The position numbers and the translations under genes were made by a program. From assembly GCA_001920085.1 (NCBI GenBank), contig MNJC01000091.1, forward strand, positions 1 through 8,714: a stretch of 8,714 nucleotides of DNA, in the 5' to 3' direction. The notes beneath the pieces were generated by a model, which saw nothing but the letters and a program-made list of their open reading frames with translations, was not told the origin of the DNA and searched no databases. The stretch is from Actinobacteria bacterium 13_1_20CM_4_69_9. GTDB taxonomy: Bacteria > Actinomycetota > Thermoleophilia > Gaiellales > Gaiellaceae. Below are positions 1-6,226 of the stretch, piece by piece; within the stretch, counting starts at the first letter, position 1; each line of letters begins with the position of its first letter.

Positions 1-528
1 ATGGGCGCCCGAGACGTACGAGTCCGAGCCCGAGGGCCCGACGACCTCGACCGAAGACTGATCCGCGGGCTCGCGCGGCTGCACGACGAGGCGATGGCCG
101 CGGGCATGGCGCTCGGCGCGACTTCGACGACGGACCTGGAGGAGCTTCACGGCACGGCGCTCGCGGACGGCGCTCGCGTCGTCCTCGTCGCCGAGCGGGA
201 CGACGACGAGGTCGTCGGGATGGCGCAGCTCGTTCCCAGCGCGGCGGCGAACGCGCCGCATCGCGCCGAGGTTCAGCGAGTCGCCGTGGCGGCGAGCGAC
301 CGTGGCACCGGCATCGGGCGGCAGCTGATGGAGGCGATCGAGGAGGTGGCGCTGGAGCGCGACCTGTCGTTGCTCTGGCTCACGACCCACGACTCCTCCG
401 ACGCCTGCGCGTTCTACGAGGCGGTCGGCTACACGAAGCTCGGCGTGATGCCCGAGTACTCGCTGCGACCGGACGGGACGCTGTCGCCGGGCGCCTTCTA
501 CTACAAGGTCCTGAGAGGATCACGCTGA
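1..528 (+). CDS. GNAT family N-acetyltransferase
   Basis: This 175-residue protein has the single-domain size and layout of GNAT acetyltransferases, which move an acetyl group from acetyl-CoA to an amine. A beta strand near residues 59-65 and the strand at 91-97 (VQRVAVA) lead into the acetyl-CoA pyrophosphate loop at 100-108 (DRGTGIGRQ, the R/Q-x-x-G-x-G/A signature), followed by a helix to about 120. Near the C-terminus, FYEAVGYTKLG (138-148) is the usual motif B region. The substrate cannot be read from sequence. The ATG is the first base of the window, so a start further upstream cannot be excluded, although the N-terminus looks complete. The stop overlaps the next start by one base (TGATG), placing the gene in the operon. 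It could modify an amine-bearing substrate or intermediate that the M20 enzyme later deacylates, but this is speculation. Confidence 0.88.
   Translation: MGARDVRVRARGPDDLDRRLIRGLARLHDEAMAAGMALGATSTTDLEELHGTALADGARVVLVAERDDDEVVGMAQLVPSAAANAPHRAEVQRVAVAASDRGTGIGRQLMEAIEEVALERDLSLLWLTTHDSSDACAFYEAVGYTKLGVMPEYSLRPDGTLSPGAFYYKVLRGSR
513..519 (+). promoter_or_regulatory. Ribosome binding site for the LLM oxidoreductase gene
   Basis: The purine-rich stretch GAGAGGA lies inside the last codons of the acetyltransferase gene and is separated by eight bases from the ATG at 528. It is one of the clearer Shine-Dalgarno matches in the window and supports that start codon. Confidence 0.6.
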
Positions 529-1559
529 TGCCGCCGCCTCTCCGCATCGGCGTGATGCAGCTGACGATGGAGCCGCTCGACGAGATGCTCGACTCGGCGC
601 GGGCGATGGACCGCGCCGGGATGGACACCATCTGGCTTGCCGAGGCCTACCCGTGGTGGCGCAAGCACGGCATGGAGGCGCGCTCGTCGACCGTCACCTC
701 GGCGCTCATCGCGCGCGAGACGGAGCGGTTGGCCGTCGGCTGGGGAATCATCTCGCCCTTCACGCGCCACCCGGTGCAGGTCGCAATGGACGCGCGCGTC
801 GTGCAGGAGGCGGCGGGGCCAGGAAGATTCCTGCTCGGCTTCGGCACCTCCAAGATCTTCCTCAACAACGCGCGGCTGAACGGCAGGCGGACGCTCGGGC
901 CGATGCGCGAGGCCGTCGAGATCGTCCGCGGCGTGCTCGGCGGTGCGCCGTTCGAGTACGAGGGGGACACGTTCAGCGCGTCGGTGCCGGGGCTGCAGGA
1001 CGGCGCAGCGACACCGCGCGACGTGCCGCCGTTGTACGTCGCTGCGACGGCGCCGAAGATGCAGGCGCTCGCCGGCGAGATCGCCGACGGTTGCCTGACC
1101 CCGTCGATCACCACGCCGGCGTTCGTGGGCTACACGCGCGAGAACGTCGGTGCGGACATCGACATCGGCTGCACGATCGTCGCATCGATCCACGAGTCCG
1201 ATCGCGACGCCGGGCGCGACGGCGCGCGCGAGATCGCGGGTATGTACCTCGCGAACAAGGTGCAGAACATCAAGGGCGCGGCCGACACGCTGCTCGACCT
1301 CGCAGGGCTGACGCAGGCCGAGATTCGCCCGGTTGCCGAGGCGATGGAGCAGGGCGGCCGGCTGGCGGCGAAGGCGAAGGTGACAGACGAGATCCTCGAC
1401 AAGTGCAAGCCGATCGCCGGCATTCCGGCCGACTGCATCGCTGCGATCGAGGAGTACCGCGACGCGGGCTGCACCCACGTGATGCTCGAGCTCTGGGGCG
1501 ACCGCCGCCACGAGCAGATCGAGCTCTTCGGGAAAGAGGTGCTGCCGCATTTCCGTTGA
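528..1559 (+). CDS. LLM class (luciferase-like) flavin-dependent oxidoreductase
   Basis: The 343-residue product matches the length and motif order of the bacterial-luciferase-like TIM-barrel family, whose members use FMN or coenzyme F420 as monooxygenases, reductases or dehydrogenases. Visible hallmarks are an N-terminal strand RIGVMQLT (6-13), a helix ending in GMDTIWLAEA (31-40), the segment HPVQVAMDARVVQEAA (81-96), GPGRFLLGFGT (97-107), REAVEIVRGVLGG (127-139) before a beta hairpin, and PLYVAATAPKMQALAGE (168-184), which in relatives lines the cofactor phosphate site. Cofactor choice between FMN and F420 cannot be decided by eye; F420 is plausible in an actinobacterium. The start is well supported by an RBS at 513-519. 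The C-terminus (KEVLPHFR) is a normal end for the family, so the overlapping M20 frame is a separate protein and not a fusion. Its likely role is the oxidative or reductive step on the pathway substrate (inferred). Confidence 0.9.
   Translation: MPPPLRIGVMQLTMEPLDEMLDSARAMDRAGMDTIWLAEAYPWWRKHGMEARSSTVTSALIARETERLAVGWGIISPFTRHPVQVAMDARVVQEAAGPGRFLLGFGTSKIFLNNARLNGRRTLGPMREAVEIVRGVLGGAPFEYEGDTFSASVPGLQDGAATPRDVPPLYVAATAPKMQALAGEIADGCLTPSITTPAFVGYTRENVGADIDIGCTIVASIHESDRDAGRDGAREIAGMYLANKVQNIKGAADTLLDLAGLTQAEIRPVAEAMEQGGRLAAKAKVTDEILDKCKPIAGIPADCIAAIEEYRDAGCTHVMLELWGDRRHEQIELFGKEVLPHFR
1533..1541 (+). promoter_or_regulatory. Ribosome binding site supporting an ATT start for the M20 gene
   Basis: AAAGAGGTG lies within the last codons of the oxidoreductase gene. 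Its GAGG core (1536-1539) sits nine bases before the ATT at 1549. It is among the best Shine-Dalgarno matches in the window and is properly spaced for ATT 1549, but is far from the alternative GTG at 1606. Confidence 0.5.
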
Positions 1560-2772
1560 GGTCGACGCCGACCGGCTCGTTCGCCTCGCGCGCGACCTCG
1601 TCTCGGTGCCGAGCCCGACCGGCGACGAGCAGGCGATGGGGGAGCGCGTGCGTGCCGAGCTCGAGGACATGGGGCTGCAAGTGCAATGGCAGGAGGTCGA
1701 GCCCGGACGCCCCAACGTGGTCGGGCTCTGGGAGGGCGCCGGCGGCGGCAAGTCGCTCATGTTCAACGGGCACATGGACACGTCGTACTCGGGCCGCGAG
1801 CCGTGGCTCGCCGGCGTCCGCGGCTTCCAGCCCGAGGGGTTCGTGCAGGACGGCCGCGTGTACGGCCTCGGGATCTCGAACATGAAGGGCGCGCTCGCCT
1901 GTTACATGGAGGCGGTGCGAGCGCTGCGCGACGCCGGCGTCCGCCTGCGGGGCGACGTGATGATCGCGTGTGTCGCCGGCGAGATCGAGAAGACGCAGTG
2001 GCATCCCGACTTCGTCGGCAGCGAGTACCGCGGCTACGCGGCGGGGTCGCGCTTCCTCACCTCACACGGCGCGGTGACGGACATGTGCGTGCTCGGCGAG
2101 CCGACCGAGCAGAAGATCGTGCTCGGCCACTACGGCTCGCTGTGGATGCGGATCTCGACGCGCGGCCCGTTCATCCACACGGCCTTCAGCGAGGGGAAGC
2201 GCGACCAGACCTCGATCGTGCGCATGCGCGACGTCCTCGACGCGGTGCTCGAGTTCGCGCCGCAGTGGGAGGAGCGGACGTCGTACGCCGGCAGGCGCGG
2301 GATCGTCAACATCGGCGCGATCAACGGCGGCTTCGCCTGGCGCGTCTCACGCACGCCTCACCGCACCGGCCTGTTCGCCGACTTCCGTGTCCCGCCGACG
2401 ATGGCGATGGCGGAGGCGCGCGCAGAGCTCGCGGAGTTCGTCCGCGGCCTGCGCGAGCGCTTTCCGGACCACGGGATCGAGTCCGAGGTGTACGTGACCG
2501 CCCCGGGCTCGGAGATCGCCGAGGATCATCCGCTCGTGGCGGCGATCGACGAGGCCCACACGGAGGTGTTCGGCACGAAGCCCGAGCGCGACACGGTGCG
2601 GTGGTTCTCCGACGCCTCCGCGCTGACGCGCTACGGCATCGAGAGCGTCAACTACGGCACGTCGAGCGGACTGCCGGATCCGGTGCTCGGCGAGAACCTC
2701 GACATCGACGGGTTGGTCAAGATTGCGACGGTGTACACGGGCGTCGCGCAGAGGATCTGCGAGACGGCATGA
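1549..2772 (+). CDS. M20 family metallohydrolase/deacylase (apparent ATT start)
   Basis: The product is related to M20 amidohydrolases (ArgE/DapE/aminoacylase type), usually di-zinc enzymes that cleave amide bonds. The first ATG/GTG/TTG in frame is GTG 1606, but the reading frame upstream encodes the conserved family N-terminus (LVRLARDLVSVPSPTGDE). I therefore place the start at ATT 1549, giving 407 residues, a normal length. Numbered from there, the first metal motif GHMDT holds H75 and D77. The next motif reads SNMKGA, with N111 where the bridging Asp (DMKGG) is normal. The acidic motif reads GEIEK (E145), with Ile where the second Glu usually lies. GEPT (E184) is intact, as is the lid-domain His in FIHTAF (H210). 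The usual C-terminal metal His is not evident; GLPDPVLGENLDID fills that region. It is clearly M20-like with an altered metal site. The substrate is unknown; an N-acyl or amide compound is plausible. Confidence 0.85.
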   Translation: MSVEVDADRLVRLARDLVSVPSPTGDEQAMGERVRAELEDMGLQVQWQEVEPGRPNVVGLWEGAGGGKSLMFNGHMDTSYSGREPWLAGVRGFQPEGFVQDGRVYGLGISNMKGALACYMEAVRALRDAGVRLRGDVMIACVAGEIEKTQWHPDFVGSEYRGYAAGSRFLTSHGAVTDMCVLGEPTEQKIVLGHYGSLWMRISTRGPFIHTAFSEGKRDQTSIVRMRDVLDAVLEFAPQWEERTSYAGRRGIVNIGAINGGFAWRVSRTPHRTGLFADFRVPPTMAMAEARAELAEFVRGLRERFPDHGIESEVYVTAPGSEIAEDHPLVAAIDEAHTEVFGTKPERDTVRWFSDASALTRYGIESVNYGTSSGLPDPVLGENLDIDGLVKIATVYTGVAQRICETA

Positions 2773-3251
2773 ACGGCCTCGATGCTTACATGCCGTCGTA
2801 CGAGTTCTCGACGCGACACGAGCTCGAGGTTGACGCGCCGACTGACGTCGCCGAGCGGGCACTGCGTGAGGTGACCTTCGGGGAGGTCCCGATCGTGCGC
2901 GCTCTCCTGTTCGCGCGCGGGGAAGGCGCCCACCGGTCGGATGAGCCCGTGGTCGCGACCATGGTGCCAAGAGCGACGGTGGTCGAGGATACGCCCGGTG
3001 AAGGCATCGTGCTCTCCGTCACCGGACAGTTCTGGCGTCTGCGCGGGCGGGGCCCGGAGCCTCCTGCGGAAGCGATCGTCGATTTTCGCTCCAGGCCCGG
3101 GAGGCTCACCACCGAGACGCGCGTGCACGTCCCGGATCCCATCTCCCGCCGCAAGTTCGTCTGCTACTGGCGCGTGGTCCGCCCGTTCAGCGGCCTGATC
3201 CGCATGTCCGTGCTCAAAGCCGCCAAGCGGCGCGCCGAGTCTGCGACGTGA
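2769..3251 (+). CDS. SRPBCC-like small protein of unknown function
   Basis: A 160-residue soluble protein with no signal peptide or membrane segment. The start HELEVDAPTDVAERALREV (about 17-36) is the usual opening of START/SRPBCC-type folds: a strand ending in 'DAP' followed by a helix. Alternating strands follow (IVLSVTGQFWRLR 80-92, AEAIVDFRS 100-108, LTTETRVHVPD 113-123). The C-terminal helix region RRKFVCYWRVVRPFSGLIR (127-145) resembles the end of a group of actinobacterial hypothetical proteins I recall but cannot name. SRPBCC folds bind hydrophobic ligands or act as cyclases, lyases or coenzyme-binding proteins; the role here is unknown. The start at ATG 2769 gives an ATGA overlap with the M20 gene. 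A second ATG at 2790 is possible and would sit just before the conserved region. A purine tract AGAGGA at 2750-2755 is 13 bases upstream of the first ATG, rather far. Confidence 0.75.
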   Translation: MNGLDAYMPSYEFSTRHELEVDAPTDVAERALREVTFGEVPIVRALLFARGEGAHRSDEPVVATMVPRATVVEDTPGEGIVLSVTGQFWRLRGRGPEPPAEAIVDFRSRPGRLTTETRVHVPDPISRRKFVCYWRVVRPFSGLIRMSVLKAAKRRAESAT

Positions 3252-3799
3252 GCGTCCACGACCCGTACGTGCTGCCCGAAGGGCTGCCGGTCCCGGAGGA
3301 CGACGGTGCCGCCGACCACCTCACCGGGGCGCAGCTGCCCGATCTGGTGCTGCCGTCTTCGCAGGGCGCAGTCAATGTCCGCGACTTCGAGGTGCTCTAC
3401 GTCTATCCCCGCTCGGGACGGCCGGGCCGCCCGCTGCTGCCGGGCTGGGACGCCATCCCCGGTGCGCGCGGCTGCACGCCGCAGTCATGCGGTTTTCGCG
3501 ATCACAACGCCGAGCTCGCCGCGCTCGGCGCCCGCGTCGCCGGCGTCAGCGCGCAGAGCCTCGACGACCAGCTCGAGTTCGCTGCGCGCAACGAGATGCC
3601 GTTTCCGGTGATCAGCGACGAATGGCTCGACCTTGCGAGGGATCCCGGGCTGCCGACGTTCGAGGTCGAAGGGCTGACGCTCTACAAACGGCTTGCGCTC
3701 GTCGCCGAGCGCGGCACGATCGTCAAGGTCTTCTATCCGGTGTTCCCGCCGGATCGCAACGCGCAGGACGTCCTCGACTGGCTGGCGGCGCGCGCATGA
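3248..3799 (+). CDS. AhpC/TSA-family peroxiredoxin
   Basis: This 183-residue protein has a thioredoxin-like peroxiredoxin fold. After the strand DFEVLYVYPRSG (46-57) comes an insert containing GWDAIPGARGCTPQSCGFRD (66-85). C76 sits in the peroxidatic position of the bacterioferritin-comigratory-protein type motif, and C81 five residues later can act as an intramolecular resolving cysteine, as in atypical two-cysteine peroxiredoxins. The later strands (RVAGVSAQS and the PFPVISD motif) are typical. The C-terminal pattern FYPVFPPDRNAQDVLDWL is, as I recall, shared by a widespread peroxiredoxin subfamily with the same GWDAIPGARGCTPQ insert. The start is GTG 3248, overlapping the preceding stop as GTGA; no strong RBS precedes it, so translation probably depends on coupling. 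In this operon it could remove peroxide leaked by the flavoenzymes, which is inference. Confidence 0.85.
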   Translation: MSVHDPYVLPEGLPVPEDDGAADHLTGAQLPDLVLPSSQGAVNVRDFEVLYVYPRSGRPGRPLLPGWDAIPGARGCTPQSCGFRDHNAELAALGARVAGVSAQSLDDQLEFAARNEMPFPVISDEWLDLARDPGLPTFEVEGLTLYKRLALVAERGTIVKVFYPVFPPDRNAQDVLDWLAARA

Positions 3800-4500
3800 A
3801 GCTCGTGACGTTCGACGACGGCAAGGTCGGGCGCCTCGACGGCGACACCCTCGCCGAGCTCGACGTGCCGACGATGCGCGAGTACTTCGAGCGCGGCGGC
3901 GCTGACGTGACGTGGATCGTCTTCTTCCAGAACGTCGACGCCATCATCGGCCCCGACGAGCCGATCGTCTATCCGGAGCACCTGACGAACGAGCTCGACT
4001 ACGAGCTCGAGCTTGCTGTCGTCGTCTCGAAGGCGGGCAAGTGGTTCGGCCCGGAGGACGCGGCGGAGCACATCGGCGGCTACGTGATCTTCAACGACAT
4101 CACCGCGCGTGACATCCAGCGGCGTGAGATGCGCTCCGGCGTCTTTTCGTTCTGCAAGGCGATCGACACGTTCTGCCCGCTCGGGCCGTGGATCGTCACC
4201 CCCGACGAGATCGGCGACCCGCACGACCTGAAGATGGAGCTGCGCGTCAACGGCGAGCGGCGGCAAGAGTCGTACAGCGGCAACATGTCGGTGACGATCC
4301 CGGAGATCCTCGCGCACTATTCCCCGCTGGGCTACTCCGCGGGCGACGTCGTCTCCACGGGCACGGTCAGCGGCGTCGCAGGCTTCAGCGAGGACGCCGC
4401 CTCGCTCTACCTCAAGCCGGGCGACGTGATCGAGGCGGAGATCGAGAGGATCGGCGTGCTGCGCAATCCGGTCGTGGCCTGGTCGGACGCGCACGGTTGA
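3796..4500 (+). CDS. Fumarylacetoacetate hydrolase (FAH) family protein
   Basis: The 234-residue product has the compact single-domain form of the FAH superfamily, whose Mg2+/Mn2+-dependent members hydrolyse, isomerise, hydrate or decarboxylate 2-oxo acids such as acylpyruvates and oxaloacetate. The metal ligands are visible: E70 and E72 in DYELELAVV, and D101 in FNDITARDIQ, a near-exact match to the family signature. Downstream, FCKAIDTFCPLGPWIVT (119-135) and STGTVSGVAGF (187-197) are the usual substrate-loop and glycine-rich motifs, and KPGDVIEAEIERIG (207-220) is the standard C-terminal end. The short N-terminal segment (1-45) is typical for bacterial members that carry only the catalytic domain. 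The ATG at 3796 overlaps the preceding stop as ATGA. The reaction cannot be chosen from sequence; hydrolysis or decarboxylation of a ring-opened 2-oxo acid would fit a catabolic operon. Confidence 0.92.
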   Translation: MKLVTFDDGKVGRLDGDTLAELDVPTMREYFERGGADVTWIVFFQNVDAIIGPDEPIVYPEHLTNELDYELELAVVVSKAGKWFGPEDAAEHIGGYVIFNDITARDIQRREMRSGVFSFCKAIDTFCPLGPWIVTPDEIGDPHDLKMELRVNGERRQESYSGNMSVTIPEILAHYSPLGYSAGDVVSTGTVSGVAGFSEDAASLYLKPGDVIEAEIERIGVLRNPVVAWSDAHG

Positions 4501-5648
4501 GCTGGCCGCGCGATGACGCGAAGCTCGAGCGCGTGCGCTCGCTGATGGCGGACCAGGAGCTCGACGCACTCGTCGTCCGTGCCCCGGACAACGTTCTCTA
4601 TCTGACGAACTTCTGGGGGATGAAAGGCTTCGACGCCGCCGTCTTCCCGCGTGCGGGCGATCCGGTCCTGATCACCATCGAGCCGTCGGCGCAGGACGCC
4701 GCGGAAACGGCGTGGACTCAGGACGTCCGCTTCGTCCCGGGATACGACGCGACCGACCCCCGGCCGCCCGCCGCGCGGGCGCTCGAGACGGCGTGCGAGG
4801 CGGCCCGGCAGTTCGGCCGTGTCGGGCTCGAGCTCAGCCTCGGGACGCAAGCGACCGACCGGATGGTTGGGGAGCCGACCACCTACACGAAGGCGTGGTT
4901 CGACTCCTTTCCGAGCGCCGCCGACGCGACGCCGGTGCTGAACGCCGCGCGTGCGATCAAGACGGAGCAGGAGCTCGAGCGGATGCGCCTCGCCAACGAG
5001 ATCGCCGCCGCGGCGATGGAGCACGTCGCACGCGAGCTGAAGCCGGGCATGAAGGAGAGCGAGGCGGCCGCGCTCTGGCAGGGATTCGTCCACGGCGAAG
5101 GCACGGGGTGGAGAGGGAAGGTGGAGCTCGCATTCGGGTTCTCGCTCGTGTGGTCCGGCCCGGGAATCCGGACGTTCACGGCGACCGGCCACCGTCCTGT
5201 CCAGGAGCACCAGCCGACCCTGTTCGAGATCTGGGTCTGCGCCGACGGCTACTGGTGCGACCACACCAAGAACGTCTGCCCCGGGACGCTCGACCAGCGC
5301 TATGACGAGCTCCTCGACGTGCTGCTCGGCGTCTACGGCCGTGCGCTCGACCACTGCCGTCCGGGCGCAAGCCTCGCCGAGCTCGATCGCATCATCCGGG
5401 CGGGCATCACCGATGCGGGCCTCGACGAGCCGACGCACCCGATCGCACACGGAGTCGGGGCGCGTGCGCATGAGCCTCCGTACGCGCACCAGGCCGGCGG
5501 CGGGACGATCGAGGAGGGCATGGTGCTGGCCGTCGAGCCTGGTGCCTACTGGGAGGGCGGCGGCGGCTTACGCGTCGAGGACAACTTCCTGATCACCGCG
5601 GACGGCGTCGAGAAGCTGTCCTCGTACCCCGACGATTTCCGCCGATGA
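4497..5648 (+). CDS. M24 family metallohydrolase (Xaa-Pro peptidase-like), TTG start
   Basis: The product is 383 residues from TTG 4497, which overlaps the preceding stop as TTGA; no ATG or GTG lies nearby in frame, and the first ATG would cut into the N-terminal helix. The N-terminal creatinase-like domain (about 1-150, with DNVLYLTNFWG at 31-41) precedes the pita-bread catalytic domain (from about 155). Metal ligands of the M24 fold are E244 (LFEIW, where Asp is normal), D255 (WCDHTKN, matching the SDxTR motif), H318 (AHGVG), E347 (VLAVEPG) and E361 (LRVEDN); the HEPPY at 325-329 is also conserved. Most relatives are Xaa-Pro aminopeptidases or dipeptidases. The same fold includes creatinase, ectoine hydrolase and the DMSP lyase DddP, so the operon context allows a small-molecule hydrolase. 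The Asp-to-Glu change and the lack of an in-window proline-peptide context favour a specialised substrate (inferred). Confidence 0.88.
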   Translation: MSWPRDDAKLERVRSLMADQELDALVVRAPDNVLYLTNFWGMKGFDAAVFPRAGDPVLITIEPSAQDAAETAWTQDVRFVPGYDATDPRPPAARALETACEAARQFGRVGLELSLGTQATDRMVGEPTTYTKAWFDSFPSAADATPVLNAARAIKTEQELERMRLANEIAAAAMEHVARELKPGMKESEAAALWQGFVHGEGTGWRGKVELAFGFSLVWSGPGIRTFTATGHRPVQEHQPTLFEIWVCADGYWCDHTKNVCPGTLDQRYDELLDVLLGVYGRALDHCRPGASLAELDRIIRAGITDAGLDEPTHPIAHGVGARAHEPPYAHQAGGGTIEEGMVLAVEPGAYWEGGGGLRVEDNFLITADGVEKLSSYPDDFRR

Positions 5649-6226
5649 ACATCCGTGAGATTGCGCCAGAGCTGTGGTATTGGACGGCGCCCCATCCAGC
5701 GTGGCGCAGCGGTTTCGACTGGCCGGAGCAGGTCGGGTGCGTGTACTACGGGTCCCCCGAGGGAGTCGTGCTCATCGACCCGCTGGTGACGGACGAGATC
5801 TGGCCGATCCTCGATGAACGGATCGCACGTAGCGAGAAGCCAGCGTGCATCCTCCTCACTGCGCCGTGGCACGAGCGCTCCGCGCCGATCGTTGCGGACC
5901 GGTACGGCGCTCGGATCTGGCGCCCTGGCTCTGCTGAGCCGCTTCCTCCAGGCGTGGAGGTCTTCCAGCCCGCAGGCGTCGACGAACGTCAGGTGGCCTT
6001 CTTCTTGCCAGCGCACCGTACGCTTGTCGTCGCGGAGTTTTTCCTTGGTGAGAACGGCTCGCTGCGCGTGTTGCCGTCACCGGCATTGACGGATCGGTCC
6101 ACGTTCGACGCATCACTCCGAAGGTTGCTCGACCTCCCGGTCGAGCATGTCCTCGTGTCACACGGGGAGCCGGTGCTCGGCGACGGCTCGCGAAAGATCG
6201 CGGAGGCACTCCACGCCCATGCCTGA
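5645..6226 (+). CDS. Degenerate metallo-beta-lactamase-fold-like protein
   Basis: This 193-residue protein follows the strand order of the metallo-beta-lactamase fold: an N-terminal strand with an aromatic stretch (LWYWTAP), GSPEGVVLIDPLV (36-48, normally preceding the metal loop), then LLTAPWHERSA (70-80) where the HxHxDH motif is expected. Only H76 and E77 keep metal-like character there. LPAHRTLVVAEFFLG (121-135) corresponds to the stretch that usually ends in a metal Asp, here E131, and VSHGEPV (171-177) matches the late GHG motif. The full dinuclear site is therefore not intact, and a hydrolase activity is uncertain. Sequences with a similar altered loop are, as I recall, common among soil actinobacterial hypothetical proteins. 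The gene uses somewhat more T-ending codons and a slightly lower GC than its neighbours (roughly 66% by hand count). It overlaps the M24 gene by ATGA. Its function is unknown. Confidence 0.72.
   Translation: MNIREIAPELWYWTAPHPAWRSGFDWPEQVGCVYYGSPEGVVLIDPLVTDEIWPILDERIARSEKPACILLTAPWHERSAPIVADRYGARIWRPGSAEPLPPGVEVFQPAGVDERQVAFFLPAHRTLVVAEFFLGENGSLRVLPSPALTDRSTFDASLRRLLDLPVEHVLVSHGEPVLGDGSRKIAEALHAHA
6202..6206 (+). promoter_or_regulatory. Ribosome binding site for the homocitrate synthase-like gene
   Basis: GGAGG lies within the last codons of the MBL-like gene, with twelve bases between it and ATG 6219. The spacing is a little long, but the core is perfect and supports this start over any upstream extension of the reading frame. 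Confidence 0.5.

Noticed and set aside
501..1883. Long antisense open frame (460 codons) opposite the LLM and M20 genes
   Set aside because: It is rich in Arg, Ala and low-complexity stretches, has no recognisable motif, and arises because GC-rich codons rarely form stops on the opposite strand. The same applies to antisense frames at 1270-2004, 2347-2970, 3733-4569, 4407-5489, 5856-6851, 7336-7950 and 7978-8652.
1686..2768. Long in-frame N-terminal extension of the SRPBCC-like protein
   Set aside because: The extension overlaps the whole M20 gene and reads as Arg/Ala-rich shadow sequence; the recognisable fold begins only after 2769.
1606..2772. GTG 1606 as the start of the M20 gene
   Set aside because: It would remove the conserved N-terminal helix encoded just upstream and has no Shine-Dalgarno at proper spacing, whereas ATT 1549 has a strong one.
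3487..3795. In-frame extension upstream of the FAH-family protein
   Set aside because: It is a shadow of the peroxiredoxin gene; the FAH family fold starts at MKLVTFDDGK (3796).
4188..4496. In-frame extension upstream of the M24 protein
   Set aside because: It overlaps the FAH gene and is Arg-rich shadow sequence; the natural N-terminal helix begins at TTG 4497.
5645..6226. Horizontal acquisition of the MBL-like gene from its slightly lower GC
   Set aside because: Hand counts give about 66% GC against roughly 70% around it, which is within normal gene-to-gene variation, and the gene is tightly coupled on both sides.
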